Source: Phytophthora sp. 'mugwort' (Eukaryota; Oomycota; Peronosporomycetes; Peronosporales; Peronosporaceae). From it: DNA of 37,382 nt. The translations under genes were made by a program, and so were the position numbers. Location: assembly GCA_033558025.1 (NCBI GenBank), contig JAUCEF010000136.1:1-37382 (forward strand). Direction: 5' to 3'. The number at the start of each line of letters is the position of its first letter. Position 1 is the stretch's first letter. Positions 9,116 to 19,604 of this stretch are shown one piece after another. The notes beneath the pieces are model-generated. The model did no database searches and was not told the DNA's origin. It was given only the letters and a program-made list of their open reading frames with translations.

Positions 9116-9187
9116 GCCCTTTTAGTCTAATGGTTAGGACATTACCTTTTCACGGTAAAAATACGAGTTCAATTCTCGTAAAGGGTA
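9116..9187 (+). tRNA. trnE(uuc): tRNA-Glu (UUC)
   Basis: 72-nt cloverleaf: acceptor GCCCTTT/AAAGGGT (terminal G-U), discriminator A, anticodon stem TTACC/GGTAA with loop TTTTCAC giving UUC, T-arm ACGAG-TTCAATT-CTCGT. Confidence 0.94.
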
Positions 9188-9266
9188 TAAAAAATATATA
9201 TTTGATATATTTTGGTAATTATAATAATTTATAATTATTAAATAATATGATAATTTAATAACCTCT

Positions 9267-10796
9267 ATGGCTATTGAATTATCATATATACTGGAATCAA
9301 ATATTAAAAAATATAAAGATGAAAAAAGTTTACAAGAAACAGGTATTGTTCTTTCAATGAGTGATGGTATTGCAAGATGTTATGGTTTAACTAAAATTCA
9401 AGCAGGTGAAATGGTTGAATTTAATAATGGTAATATTAAAGGAATGGCTTTAAATTTAGAACCTGATGTTGTTGGTGTTGTTGTTTTTAGTAATGATAGA
9501 GAAATTCAAGAAGGTAATTTTGTACGAAGAACTGGATCTATTGTTAGTGTACCTGTAGGACCTGAAGTATTAGGTAGAGTAGTTGATGCTTTAGGACAAC
9601 CCATTGATGGTAAAGGTCAAATTAACAGTAAATTAGAAAGTAGAGTTGAAGTTAAAGCTCCAGGTATTATGCCTAGAGAAAGTGTTAAACAACCTGTACA
9701 AACAGGTTTAAAAGCTGTAGATAGTTTAATTCCTATTGGTCGTGGTCAAAGGGAATTAATTATTGGTGATAGACAAACAGGTAAAACATCTATTGCTATT
9801 GATACTATAATTAATCAAAGAGAACCTCATTTAAAAAAAGATATAAATAATCAATTATATTGTATTTATGTAGGTGTTGGTCAAAAAAGATCAACAATTG
9901 CTGAATTAACAAAAACTTTAGAAGAAAAAAATGCAATGTTTTTTTCTGTTATTGTAGCGGCTACTGCTTCAGATTCAGCACCCTTACAATATTTAGCTCC
10001 ATATACTGGTTGTGCTTTAGGTGAATATTTTAGAGATAATGGTAAACATGCTGTTATTTTCTATGATGATTTATCAAAACAAGCGGTAGCTTATAGACAA
10101 ATGTCTTTATTATTAAGAAGACCTCCAGGTAGAGAAGCTTATCCTGGAGATGTTTTTTATTTACACTCTCGTTTATTAGAAAGAGCTGCTAAAATGAATA
10201 AAAAAATTGGTGGTGGTTCATTAACCGCATTACCTATTATTGAAACACAAGCTGGAGATGTTTCTGCTTATATTCCAACAAATGTTATTTCAATTACTGA
10301 TGGACAAATTTTTTTAGAAACAGAATTATTTAATGAAGGTCAAAGACCTGCAATTAGTGTTGGATTATCTGTAAGTCGTGTTGGTTCTTCTGCACAAATT
10401 AAAGCTATGAAACAAATTGCTGGTACAATGAAATTAGAATTAGCACAATTTAGAGAAGTACAAGCATTTGCTCAATTTGGTTCTGATTTAGATGCTACAA
10501 CTCAACAACAATTAAATAGAGGGATTAGATTAACAGAAATGTTAAAACAAGGTTTAAATATACCGTTATCTGTTGAAAATCAAATTGTAATTATTTATTT
10601 AGGTGTACGTGGTTTCTTAGATAAAATTGCTGTTGATAAAATTTCAAGTTTTGAAATTAGTTGGTTAAATTTTATAAAAAATAATCATTTTAATATTTTA
10701 GAAGAAATCTTAAATAAAAAAGAAATATCTAAAGAATTAGAAAAAAAACTTAATATTTTAGCAACAAATTTTACTAATAATTTTATTACAAAATAA
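9267..10796 (+). CDS. atp1: ATP synthase F1 subunit alpha (Atp1)
   Basis: Non-catalytic nucleotide-binding subunit of the F1 head. The 509-residue protein has the N-terminal beta-barrel (about residues 25-95), a Walker A motif GDRQTGKT (167-174), the [16 protein letters not shown]alker B region, [23 protein letters not shown], and the alpha-type arginine finger region [15 protein letters not shown]. Length matches the family. In many eukaryotes atp1 is nuclear, so mitochondrial retention is informative about lineage. Codon use is slightly less AT-biased than in the ribosomal proteins, reflecting conservation. Confidence 0.98.
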   Translation: MAIELSYILESNIKKYKDEKSLQETGIVLSMSDGIARCYGLTKIQAGEMVEFNNGNIKGMALNLEPDVVGVVVFSNDREIQEGNFVRRTGSIVSVPVGPEVLGRVVDALGQPIDGKGQINSKLESRVEVKAPGIMPRESVKQPVQTGLKAVDSLIPIGRGQRELIIGDRQTGKTSIAIDTIINQREPHLKKDINNQLYCIYVGVGQKRSTIAELTKTLEEKNAMFFSVIVAATASDSAPLQYLAPYTGCALGEYFRDNGKHAVIFYDDLSKQAVAYRQMSLLLRRPPGREAYPGDVFYLHSRLLERAAKMNKKIGGGSLTALPIIETQAGDVSAYIPTNVISITDGQIFLETELFNEGQRPAISVGLSVSRVGSSAQIKAMKQIAGTMKLELAQFREVQAFAQFGSDLDATTQQQLNRGIRLTEMLKQGLNIPLSVENQIVIIYLGVRGFLDKIAVDKISSFEISWLNFIKNNHFNILEEILNKKEISKELEKKLNILATNFTNNFITK

Positions 10797-10839
10797 TATA
10801 ATTATTTTTTTATTAATAAAAAATAATTATAATATTTTG
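10789..10839 (+). repeat. Imperfect inverted repeat at the atp1 stop codon
   Basis: Arms 10789-10810 and 10818-10839 (22 nt, two mismatches) flank a 7-nt loop. The hairpin spans the atp1 stop codon and would form at the mRNA 3' end. Such structures commonly mark mRNA ends in AT-rich mitochondrial genomes, and that role is inferred here. Confidence 0.6.
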
Positions 10840-10865
10840 TAAATAAAACATAACAGATAAAAATT

Positions 10866-10891
10866 AATTATTTTCTATATAGAAAATAATT
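10866..10891. repeat. Perfect 26-nt palindrome between atp1 and nad5
   Basis: The two 13-nt halves are exact reverse complements (AATTATTTTCTAT and ATAGAAAATAATT). It lies in the 204-bp atp1-nad5 spacer, 27 bp after the atp1 hairpin. I see no other feature in this spacer. A role in RNA processing or as a replication hairpin is possible but unproven. Confidence 0.65.
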
Positions 10892-11000
10892 TTAAATATT
10901 ATTCTAATATTAATTTTTTAAAAAATATTTATTCTTTAAGAAGAATTATTTTAAAATTATTATTATATTTTTAAATAATTTAAATTTATTTTATTCTATT

Positions 11001-12995
11001 ATGTTATTATTAACTTTAATTTTTTTACCTTTTTTAGGTTCAGTAGCTTCTGGATTATTTGGTTTTTATATTGGCCGTAAAGGTTCTGTATTTATAACCA
11101 CATTAACAACTTTTTTAAGTTGTCTTTTTTCATTTATTATTATATATAATTCAATTACAAATGAATATGAGTATATTATTTATATTTCAAATTGGATTAA
11201 TAGTGGTTTATTTAATTGTAATTGGTGTTTTTTATTTGATAGTTTAACTATGATAATGTTAATTGTTGTAACAAGTATTTCAACTTTAGTTCATTTATAT
11301 TCTTCTAAATATATGGATCATGATCCACATTTATCTAGATTTATGTCATATTTATCACTATTTACTTTTTTTATGATTATATTAGTTACAGGTGATAATT
11401 TTATGCAAATGTTTGTTGGATGGGAAGGTGTTGGTTTTTGTTCATATTTATTAATTAATTTTTGGTTTACACGTTTACAAGCGAATAAAGCAGCTATAAA
11501 AGCTATGTTAGTTAATCGAATTAGTGATTTAATCTTATTATTAGGTGTATTAACTGTTTTTTATAATATTAGAACTATTGAATATTTTAGTACATTTGCA
11601 GCAATTTCTATTGTTAAAGATTTTAAATTTATTTTTTTTAATTATATTTTAAGTATTATTGATGTTGCGTGTATTTTAATTTTTATAGGTGCTATGGGTA
11701 AATCTGCTCAAATTTTTTTACATTTATGGTTACCCGATGCTATGGAAGGACCTACGCCGGTTTCGGCATTAATCCATGCAGCGACTATGGTAACTGCTGG
11801 TGTTTATTTAATTGCACGTTGTTCACCAATGTTTGAATATTCAATGTTTTCTTTAAAAGTTATTACAATTATTGGAGCTTCTACAGCCTTTTTCTCAAGT
11901 ACAATTGGTCTAGTACAAAATGATTTTAAAAAAATAGTTGCCTATTCTACTTGTAGTCAATTAGGTTATATGTTTTTTGCTTGTGGATTATCAAATTATC
12001 CTTTAGCTATTTTTCATTTATCAAATCATGCATATTTTAAAGCATTATTATTTTTATGTTCCGGTGCTGTAATTCATGCTATGGGTGATGAACAAGATAT
12101 AAGAAAAATGGGTGGTTTAAGAAGAATTTTACCTTTTACTTATATAATGTTTTTAATAGGTTCATTATCTTTAATGGGTTTTCCTTTTTTAACTGGTTTT
12201 TATTCTAAAGATTTAATATTAGAAGTTGCATTTTCAAGTTTTAGTGAAACAGGTCATTTTGCTTATTGGTTGGGTACTATTGGTGCATTTTTTACGGCAT
12301 TCTATTCAACACGTTTATTATTTTTTGCTTTTTTAAGTGAAACTAATGCCTATAAAAATGTTATTAAAAATGCACATGATGTTCCATTAGAAATGGGTAT
12401 TCCTTTAGGAGTTTTAGCATTTGGTAGTATTTTTATAGGTTATATTTCTAAAGATATGTTTGTTGGGTTAGGTTCAAATTTTTGGAATAACTCAATTTAT
12501 ATAAATCCATTTAATAATCAAATGATTGATGCTGAATTTTTACCAACATTTTTTAAATTATTACCTGTTATTTTAAGTTTTTGTGGCTTATTTTGTGCCT
12601 TTTATTTATATTTTTTTAAATTTAGATTTTTATATAACTTAAAAATTTCAAAATATGGTCTTTATTTTTATAATTTTTTAAATAGAAAATGGTATTTTGA
12701 TAAAATTTATTATGAATTTATTAATCAATATATATTAAAAGTTGGTTATAATGTAACATATAAAATGATTGATAAAGGTTTAATTGAAATGTGTGGTCCT
12801 TTTGGTTTAATAACCGTTTTTTCTTTCTTAAGTCAAAAAATAATTTTATTACAAACAGGTTATATTTATCACTATTCATTATTAATGTTAATTAGCATTA
12901 TTTGTTTAATAAATATTATTTTTTTTTCTATTATTTATTTTTTTAATATTATTACTATTTTATTATTTTTATTTATTTTTTTATTAATTAAATAA
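11001..12995 (+). CDS. nad5: NADH dehydrogenase subunit 5
   Basis: Largest proton-pumping membrane subunit of complex I. The 664-residue protein has NWCFLFDSLTMIML, the QMFVGWEGVGFCSYLLINFW signature (with the conserved Glu), LWLPDAMEGPTPVSALIHAATMVTAGVYL, AYSTCSQLGYMFFACG, and a long C-terminal part ending in hydrophobic helices, consistent with the lateral helix of Nad5. Length is typical. nad6 follows after 60 bp and then trnR(ucu), an order I know from stramenopile mitochondrial genomes such as oomycetes. Confidence 0.98.
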   Translation: MLLLTLIFLPFLGSVASGLFGFYIGRKGSVFITTLTTFLSCLFSFIIIYNSITNEYEYIIYISNWINSGLFNCNWCFLFDSLTMIMLIVVTSISTLVHLYSSKYMDHDPHLSRFMSYLSLFTFFMIILVTGDNFMQMFVGWEGVGFCSYLLINFWFTRLQANKAAIKAMLVNRISDLILLLGVLTVFYNIRTIEYFSTFAAISIVKDFKFIFFNYILSIIDVACILIFIGAMGKSAQIFLHLWLPDAMEGPTPVSALIHAATMVTAGVYLIARCSPMFEYSMFSLKVITIIGASTAFFSSTIGLVQNDFKKIVAYSTCSQLGYMFFACGLSNYPLAIFHLSNHAYFKALLFLCSGAVIHAMGDEQDIRKMGGLRRILPFTYIMFLIGSLSLMGFPFLTGFYSKDLILEVAFSSFSETGHFAYWLGTIGAFFTAFYSTRLLFFAFLSETNAYKNVIKNAHDVPLEMGIPLGVLAFGSIFIGYISKDMFVGLGSNFWNNSIYINPFNNQMIDAEFLPTFFKLLPVILSFCGLFCAFYLYFFKFRFLYNLKISKYGLYFYNFLNRKWYFDKIYYEFINQYILKVGYNVTYKMIDKGLIEMCGPFGLITVFSFLSQKIILLQTGYIYHYSLLMLISIICLINIIFFSIIYFFNIITILLFLFIFLLIK

Positions 12996-13055
12996 AAATA
13001 ATAAAATATGTATCTTTTAAGATATAATTATAAATTTATATAATTTAAATACATT

Positions 13056-13766
13056 ATGGATTTCGAAACAATTTTCTTTTATACTTTTTCAACTATAGCT
13101 TTAACTTCAGCTATATTTGTAATATATTCTACAAATACAATATATTCTGCATTTTTTTTAATATTAGTTTTTACTAATTCAACTGGATTATTATTAATTT
13201 CTGAAATTGAATTTTTATCAATAATGTTAATTATTATTTATGTAGGAGCTATTACTGTATTATTTTTATTTGTTATTATGATGCTAGATGTTAATGTTTT
13301 AATTGATAAAAATAAAATAAAAAATAATTTTGGTTATTTACCAATTATTTTTTTAATTAGTTTTATTTTTTTTTTAGAAACGTTTGTTATGTTTAGTAAA
13401 GTTTTTACATCATATTACCATTTAATAAATAATTCTTTTTTTACTCAAAAAGTAAATACTTTATTTTTTTTTCACGATAGTATGAAAGGTACTTTTGAAA
13501 TATTTGTTGATGTCAAACCCTTTTTAAAAAATTTTATCTATCAATTAGATACTATTACAAATATTGAAACAATTGGACAAATTTTATATAGTTATTATGC
13601 TTTTTTTTTTTTAGTTGCAGGTATTATATTATTAATAGCTTTAATAGGAGCGGTTACTTTAACTAAAAAGGAAAAAAAAAAATTTTTAAAACAAAATATT
13701 TATAAACAACTTTCACGAGATGCATTAAAAGCTATTTTTAATGTATATTCAGATAAAACTGTTTAA
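13056..13766 (+). CDS. nad6: NADH dehydrogenase subunit 6
   Basis: Membrane subunit of complex I. The 236-residue protein has the Nad6 core TNTIYSAFFLILVFTNSTGLLL-type helices, then EIEFLSIMLIIIYVGAITVLFLFVIMMLDV (the conserved pi-bulge helix, about residues 50-80) and a late helix with GIILLIALIGAVTLT. A basic C-terminal tail of about 35 residues extends beyond the last helix, longer than in animals. The start MDFETIFFY is the first Met and fits. Confidence 0.96.
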   Translation: MDFETIFFYTFSTIALTSAIFVIYSTNTIYSAFFLILVFTNSTGLLLISEIEFLSIMLIIIYVGAITVLFLFVIMMLDVNVLIDKNKIKNNFGYLPIIFLISFIFFLETFVMFSKVFTSYYHLINNSFFTQKVNTLFFFHDSMKGTFEIFVDVKPFLKNFIYQLDTITNIETIGQILYSYYAFFFLVAGIILLIALIGAVTLTKKEKKKFLKQNIYKQLSRDALKAIFNVYSDKTV

Positions 13767-13783
13767 TTCTTAATAAAACTAAA

Positions 13784-13856
13784 ACAATCTTAACTTAATT
13801 GGTAGAGTATTAGCCTTCTAAGCTTTAAAATCTTGGTTCAAATCCAAGAGATTGTA
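13784..13856 (+). tRNA. trnR(ucu): tRNA-Arg (UCU)
   Basis: 73-nt cloverleaf: perfect acceptor ACAATCT/AGATTGT, discriminator A, anticodon loop CTTCTAA giving UCU, T-arm CTTGG-TTCAAAT-CCAAG. The outer two pairs of the anticodon stem are T:T oppositions. It reads AGA and AGG and ends the plus-strand block. Confidence 0.9.
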
Positions 13857-14237
13857 ATTAGTTTTATTTAAAAATTTCATTCTTAAAAAAAAAATAATTC
13901 AATTATTTTTATAATATAAATAATAAAATTTAAATTTTTTAAGAAATAATAAATTAAAAAAATCAATTTTTTTCAATAAATATTCTAAAAAATATAAGAA
14001 GAATGCGTTCACTTACAAATTTAATATAAATACAGAATATTATTATTGCTAATTCTATAACTTTTAATCAAGATGGTTTAACATAAGTTATTGATGACAT
14101 AAATATTTAAATAGATTAATTTTTATTAAATACTCAATAACTAAAATTAAATTAATATCAACATAGTTATAATTTAAAATCACATAATTAGTTTTTAATT
14201 GGTAAAAATTTACATAATGTATATATTGTATATCTAG
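13857..14237. other. Gene-free AT-rich gap after trnR(ucu)
   Basis: No tRNA or recognisable gene. On the minus strand, 13963-14100 reads as 45 codons with one internal TGA and a hydrophobic, protein-like composition (see findings), but no recognised product. This is where the plus-strand block (nad7 to trnR) meets the long minus-strand block, so it is a transcription convergence zone. Confidence 0.5.
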
Positions 14238-14269
14238 AAACCTATTTAACAAATTAAATAGGTTTTTTT
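14238..14269 (+). terminator. Hairpin plus T-run at a convergent junction
   Basis: A perfect 12-bp stem (14238-14249 with 14254-14265) with loop CAAA is followed on the plus strand by a run of T ending at 14269. It resembles an intrinsic terminator for the plus-strand block and directly abuts the stop codon of orf137 on the other strand. Function is inferred from structure. Mitochondrial RNA polymerases are phage-like, so it may instead stabilise or process 3' ends. Confidence 0.5.
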
Positions 14270-14681
14270 AGCCATCTTCTTTAAAAATAGAAATTAAAAT
14301 TTTAATTAAATGAGTCATCATTTTTTCAAATTCTTGTGGATTATCTTTTAATAAATGTCTTGGATGAATAGTTAGTTTTAATAATTCTAATAAATTTAAT
14401 CCAGCCGCCCTTTTTTCAGGTTCACGTAACATTTTTAAAACAACTTGTTTTATTTGATTGAAAGTTTCATCATCGACGATATTCCTTAAATCCTGTAATG
14501 CAGAAACTATTGGAAAATCGCTATTGAAATAAATTAAAAAAATAGTTAAACCTAAAATAAAAAAGGCACCTATTATAAATATTATATATTTTATATAATT
14601 TGATGTTTGTTCTTGTGATTCGTGTTTTTCAATATTATTGTTGTCATTGTTTAAGTCTATTAAAATATTTTCGATATCCAT
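14268..14681 (-). CDS. Unidentified membrane ORF, 137 residues (orf137)
   Basis: I do not recognise a family. The N-terminal 30 residues are acidic and Asn-rich. One clear membrane helix follows (IIFIIGAFFILGLTIFLIYF, about residues 33-52). The hydrophilic, probably helical C-terminal domain (53-137) contains LREPEKRAAGLNLLELL and ends FKEDG. Its balanced, acidic composition contrasts with the Lys/Asn-rich proteins around it, and it uses more G/C codons. The predicted topology is a single anchor with a soluble domain. It could be a lineage-specific gene, a highly diverged known subunit or an acquired ORF. The long uninterrupted, non-repetitive frame supports real coding. Confidence 0.6.
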   Translation of the reverse strand: MDIENILIDLNNDNNNIEKHESQEQTSNYIKYIIFIIGAFFILGLTIFLIYFNSDFPIVSALQDLRNIVDDETFNQIKQVVLKMLREPEKRAAGLNLLELLKLTIHPRHLLKDNPQEFEKMMTHLIKILISIFKEDG

Positions 14682-14834
14682 AATTATAATTTAAATTATT
14701 TTATTAATAATTAATTTGTTATTAATTAAATTTTTATTTGATTTAATTTTTGAGATTTAATATTTTTTTTTATTTAAATTTTACTAATATTTTTTTCTCT
14801 TAAATAATATAAAAATTTTAAATTTTTATAAAAC

Positions 14835-14847
14835 ACCGTAAAACGGT
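14835..14847. repeat. Short GC-bearing hairpin in the cox1-orf137 spacer
   Basis: ACCGT-AAA-ACGGT is a 5-bp stem with a 3-nt loop, conspicuous in an otherwise almost pure A/T 242-bp spacer (14682-14923). It lies just downstream of the cox1 stop codon on the minus strand and may mark the cox1 mRNA 3' end. Confidence 0.45.
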
Positions 14848-14923
14848 ATTAATTAAATTAAAAATTTTTAATATAATTATTAATAAAGATTAATTTAATT
14901 ATTAATAATTATAAAAATTTTTT

Positions 14924-16402
<1,479 letters not shown>

Positions 16403-16512
16403 TTATTTATATTTTTAAATTTTATTTTAAATGCAAAATTATATATTTTATTTTTAAATCAAAAAAAGCGTTGGTTTTTTTAATTTTTTATTATCAAAAA
16501 AATAAATTATTT

Positions 16513-16611
16513 TTATTTATTGAAAAATTGTTTGATTTTATTAATTAATTTTTTAATATCAGTAAATAGTAATAATATTAAAAAAATTATACCAATGATT
16601 TTAAATACCAT
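16513..16611 (-). CDS. tatA: Candidate miniature TatA (Sec-independent translocase) protein
   Basis: A 32-residue frame, too short for usual gene finders, occupies the 222-bp cox2-cox1 spacer and starts 13 bp after the cox2 stop. It reads MVFKIIGIIFLILLLFTDIK, then KLINKIKQFFNK. One short membrane helix is followed by a hinge and an amphipathic basic helix, the TatA layout ('LLLFGxKKLPxLxxxLGKxIKxFK'). LLLF, then KKL two residues later, are in register. The TatA pore partner TatC is encoded in the same window (33017-33760), which supports the idea. It lacks the hinge Gly and Pro, and chance coding in such a short AT-rich stretch cannot be excluded. Confidence 0.5.
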   Translation of the reverse strand: MVFKIIGIIFLILLLFTDIKKLINKIKQFFNK

Positions 16612-16624
16612 AAAAATTTTTTAA

Positions 16625-17401
16625 TTATATATTAAAATCAAAATTGATTTTATTTTTTAACCAAATTAAATAATCTTCTAATGAAACAGCTTCTACAACA
16701 ATAGGCATAAATCCATGATTTACTCCACAAATTTCACTACATTGTCCATAAAAAACACCTTCACGTTTAATAAACATTGATGTTTGATTTAAACGACCAG
16801 GACAAGCATCTAATTTTATACCTAATGAAGGTATTGCCCATGAATGTAAAACATCTGAAGCAGTAATTAATACTCGAATATGACTATTAGTTGGAACAAC
16901 CACACGATTATCAACTTCTAAAATTCTAAATTGACCTATTGCTAAATCATCTTCTTGAATCATATAACTATCAAAAATTAAAGGTTCATCAGAAAATTCT
17001 AAATTATCTGAATATTCATAACTCCAATACCATTGACTACCAATTACTTTTAAAGTAATAATAGGATCAATTACTTCATCCATTGAATATAATAAAGCAA
17101 AAGATGGAATAGCTACCGTTAATAAAATTAAGGCTGGAATAGAAGTCCAAATAATTTCAATAGTAGCACCATGTACAATTGTTGCTGGAATTTTATTTTT
17201 TTTTTCATCAAAAAGAGTAATAACTCTAAATAACATCCAACAAACAAATACAGTAATCATAATTAAAAAAAACATTAAATCATGATGAAAATTAATAATA
17301 CCTTCCATAACAGGTGTTGCTGGATCTTGAAAACCTAATTGCCAAGGTTCAGCCATATCTAAAAAAGTGAATTGATTATTTATATAATTTATTATTGTCA
17401 T
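16625..17401 (-). CDS. cox2: Cytochrome c oxidase subunit 2
   Basis: Complex IV subunit carrying the CuA electron-entry centre. The 258-residue protein has two N-terminal membrane helices and the cupredoxin domain. CuA ligands are visible: His186 ([11 protein letters not shown]), Cys221, Glu223, Cys225 and His229 in [15 protein letters not shown], and Met232. The aromatic patch QWYWSYEY is at residues 123-130. The gene is intact, not split. Met16 ([12 protein letters not shown]) is an alternative start close to the usual mature N-terminus. Confidence 0.98.
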   Translation of the reverse strand: MTIINYINNQFTFLDMAEPWQLGFQDPATPVMEGIINFHHDLMFFLIMITVFVCWMLFRVITLFDEKKNKIPATIVHGATIEIIWTSIPALILLTVAIPSFALLYSMDEVIDPIITLKVIGSQWYWSYEYSDNLEFSDEPLIFDSYMIQEDDLAIGQFRILEVDNRVVVPTNSHIRVLITASDVLHSWAIPSLGIKLDACPGRLNQTSMFIKREGVFYGQCSEICGVNHGFMPIVVEAVSLEDYLIWLKNKINFDFNI

Positions 17402-17993
17402 AATATACTTGAAATTTATTATTTTATTTAATTTTTAATATATACAAAATTAAGAGTTTTTGAATATTAATATTCAAGAAAAAATATAAATTTTATTATT
17501 TATATTGTAAAAATAATTGAATTATTTTTTTTTTTTCTTAAAGAATATAAAATTTTTTAAAAATTAAAATAATTTATATTAAATAATCATATTATTTTTA
17601 AAATGTTTTTATATACAATAATAAATATTAATGTAGAATATAATAAAAATGAAATAATAATTATTTAAAGAGTATTCATTTAACGATTAATCAATAATAT
17701 TAACTAATAAATTAAAATTATTTAATATTGAGAATGTTTTCTTAATATAAACATTAATTAATCTGTTTATGAATATTTTTTTAGGAATAATGGAGTAATT
17801 TTAAAATTGAATATTTATAATAATATTTTTATTTTAAACATATAAAACTATATTTATTATAAAATATTATAAATCTAAATTTAAATTCCCTTTGATTAAA
17901 AAGTATTTTAAATAAAATTTTATTTTTATAACTTGAATTTAATTAATTTCAGATATTATAAAATTTTTTTGATTTATAATATTTTATAATAAA
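17402..17993. other. 592-bp non-coding region upstream of cox2
   Basis: No tRNA, protein frame or recognisable structured RNA is seen. It contains a perfect 18-nt palindrome TTGAATATTAATATTCAA (17460-17477) and a T-run of 14 (17523-17536). It separates trnW and rns from cox2 on the minus strand, so it is the likely place for cox2-cox1 leader or promoter elements. A highly diverged small RNA, such as mitochondrial 5S rRNA, could be hidden here, but I see no 5S-specific motif. Confidence 0.45.
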
Positions 17994-18065
17994 CAGGAAA
18001 AATGGGACTTGAACCCATAACAATAATTTTGGAGACTATGATTTTACCAATTAAACTATTTTCCT
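17994..18065 (-). tRNA. trnW(cca): tRNA-Trp (CCA)
   Basis: 72-nt cloverleaf: acceptor AGGAAAA/TTTTCCT, discriminator G, anticodon stem ATAGT/ATTAT with loop CTCCAAA giving CCA, T-arm ATGGG-TTCAAGT-CCCAT. A CCA anticodon reads only UGG, in line with UGA being stop. It lies about 25 bp beyond the rns 3' end. Confidence 0.95.
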
Positions 18066-18089
18066 AAGACTTTTAATTTTAATTTAAGA

Positions 18090-18711
18090 ATGCTTAAAGA
18101 TCTCTTCCAGACACAGGTTCCCCTACGACTACCTTGTTACGACTTCATCAAAGTTACTAACCACTTTTTAGGAATTATAATTTATTTTATAAAAATTTTA
18201 AATTATTTTATTTAAATAATTATTAAATTTTATAAAAGAATTAAAAATTATTTTAAAAACAATCAACTTCCCTGATGTGACGGGCGGTGTGTACAAAGTC
18301 CAGTAACATATTCACCGCAGCATGCTGTTCTGCGATTACTAGCGATTCCAACTTCATAAGGGCGAGTTTCAGCCCTTAATTCGAACTAAGATAATTTTTG
18401 AAGATTTGCTCCAACTTATATCATTATTGCTTCTCATTGTAATTATCATTGTAGCACGTGTGTAGCCCAACTCATAAGGGCCATGAAGACTTGACGTCAT
18501 CCCCACCTTCCATTAACCTATCATTAATTTTTTCATTAGAGTACTTTTATCTATTTATAATAAATTAGTAACTAATCATAGGGGTTGCGCTCGTTAAAGG
18601 ATTTAACCAAACATTTCACAACACGAGCTGACGACAGCCATGCAACACCTGTTTTTTATATAAAAATTTTAAATAAAAATTAGCAAGAGTTGGTAAGGTT
18701 CTGCGCGTATT

Positions 18712-18743
<32 letters not shown>

Positions 18744-19604
18744 TAGACTCCCGTCAATTCCTTTGAATTTCAATCTTGCGATTATACTTTTCAGGCGGAG
18801 TGCTTAACGCGTTAGCTGTTATATCTAAAAATTCTAAATATTAGCACTCATCGTTTACAGCATGGACTACCGGGGTCTCTAATCCCGTTCGCTACCCAAG
18901 CTTTCGTTTCTCAGTGTCAGTATATACCCAGATAATTGCCTTCGCCATAGGTCTTCCTTCTATTATCAACGTATTTTATCACTCCAATAGAAATTCCATT
19001 ATCCTCTATTTATACTCCAGTTTATCAGTTTTGAAAAAATGTATAAAGTTGAGCTTTAATTTGTTTCTTTCAACTTAAAAAACTACCTACAAACCCTTTA
19101 CGCCTAATCATCCCGAATAATGCTCGCTCCTCCCGTATTACCGCGGCTGCTGGCACGGGTATTAGCCGGAACTTCTTTTTTAAGTACTGTCATTTTCCTC
19201 CTTAATGAAAGAGCTTTACAACCTAATTAGCCGTCATCACCCACTCGGTATTGCTGGATCAAGCTTCCGCTCATTGTCCAAAATTCCCCACTGCTGCCTT
19301 TAAAAAAGTTTGGGCCGTGTCTCAGTCCCAATGTGGCTGATCATTCTTTCAAACCAGCTAAAGATAATAGGCTTGGTTGTCTATTAAACTACCAACTACC
19401 ATAATCTTGCGCAAACTCATCTTTTAACGTTAAAAACTTTAATTAATTTATTCAGTATTTTTATAAAAATAATTATTCTGAATTAAAAGGTAGATAATTC
19501 ACGTGTTACTCACACCGTTCGCTATGTTTTAAAAACATTCAACTTGCATGTGTTAAGCATACCGATAGCATTTATTCTGAGCCAGGATCAAACTCTATTT
19601 AAGT
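18090..19604 (-). rRNA. rns: Small-subunit ribosomal RNA
   Basis: About 1.5 kb with bacterial 16S landmarks, read on the minus strand. The 5' end has AGAGTTTGATCCTGGCTCAG. Also present are the 530 loop (GTGCCAGCAGCCGCGGTAAT), the 920 region (AAATTCAAAGGAATTGACGG), the decoding region ACACACCGCCCGTC and GTCGTAACAAGGTA near the 3' end. The molecule is nearly full length, with AT-rich variable regions. After the helix-45 loop GGGGAACCTG the 3' end reads GTCTGGAAGAGATC and lacks the CCTCC anti-Shine-Dalgarno. Ends are approximate. Confidence 0.97.

Noticed and set aside
13857..14237. Mitochondrial 5S rRNA, tmRNA or RNase P RNA in the gap
   Set aside because: None of the conserved motifs of these RNAs were seen on either strand by eye. 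A covariance-model search would be decisive.
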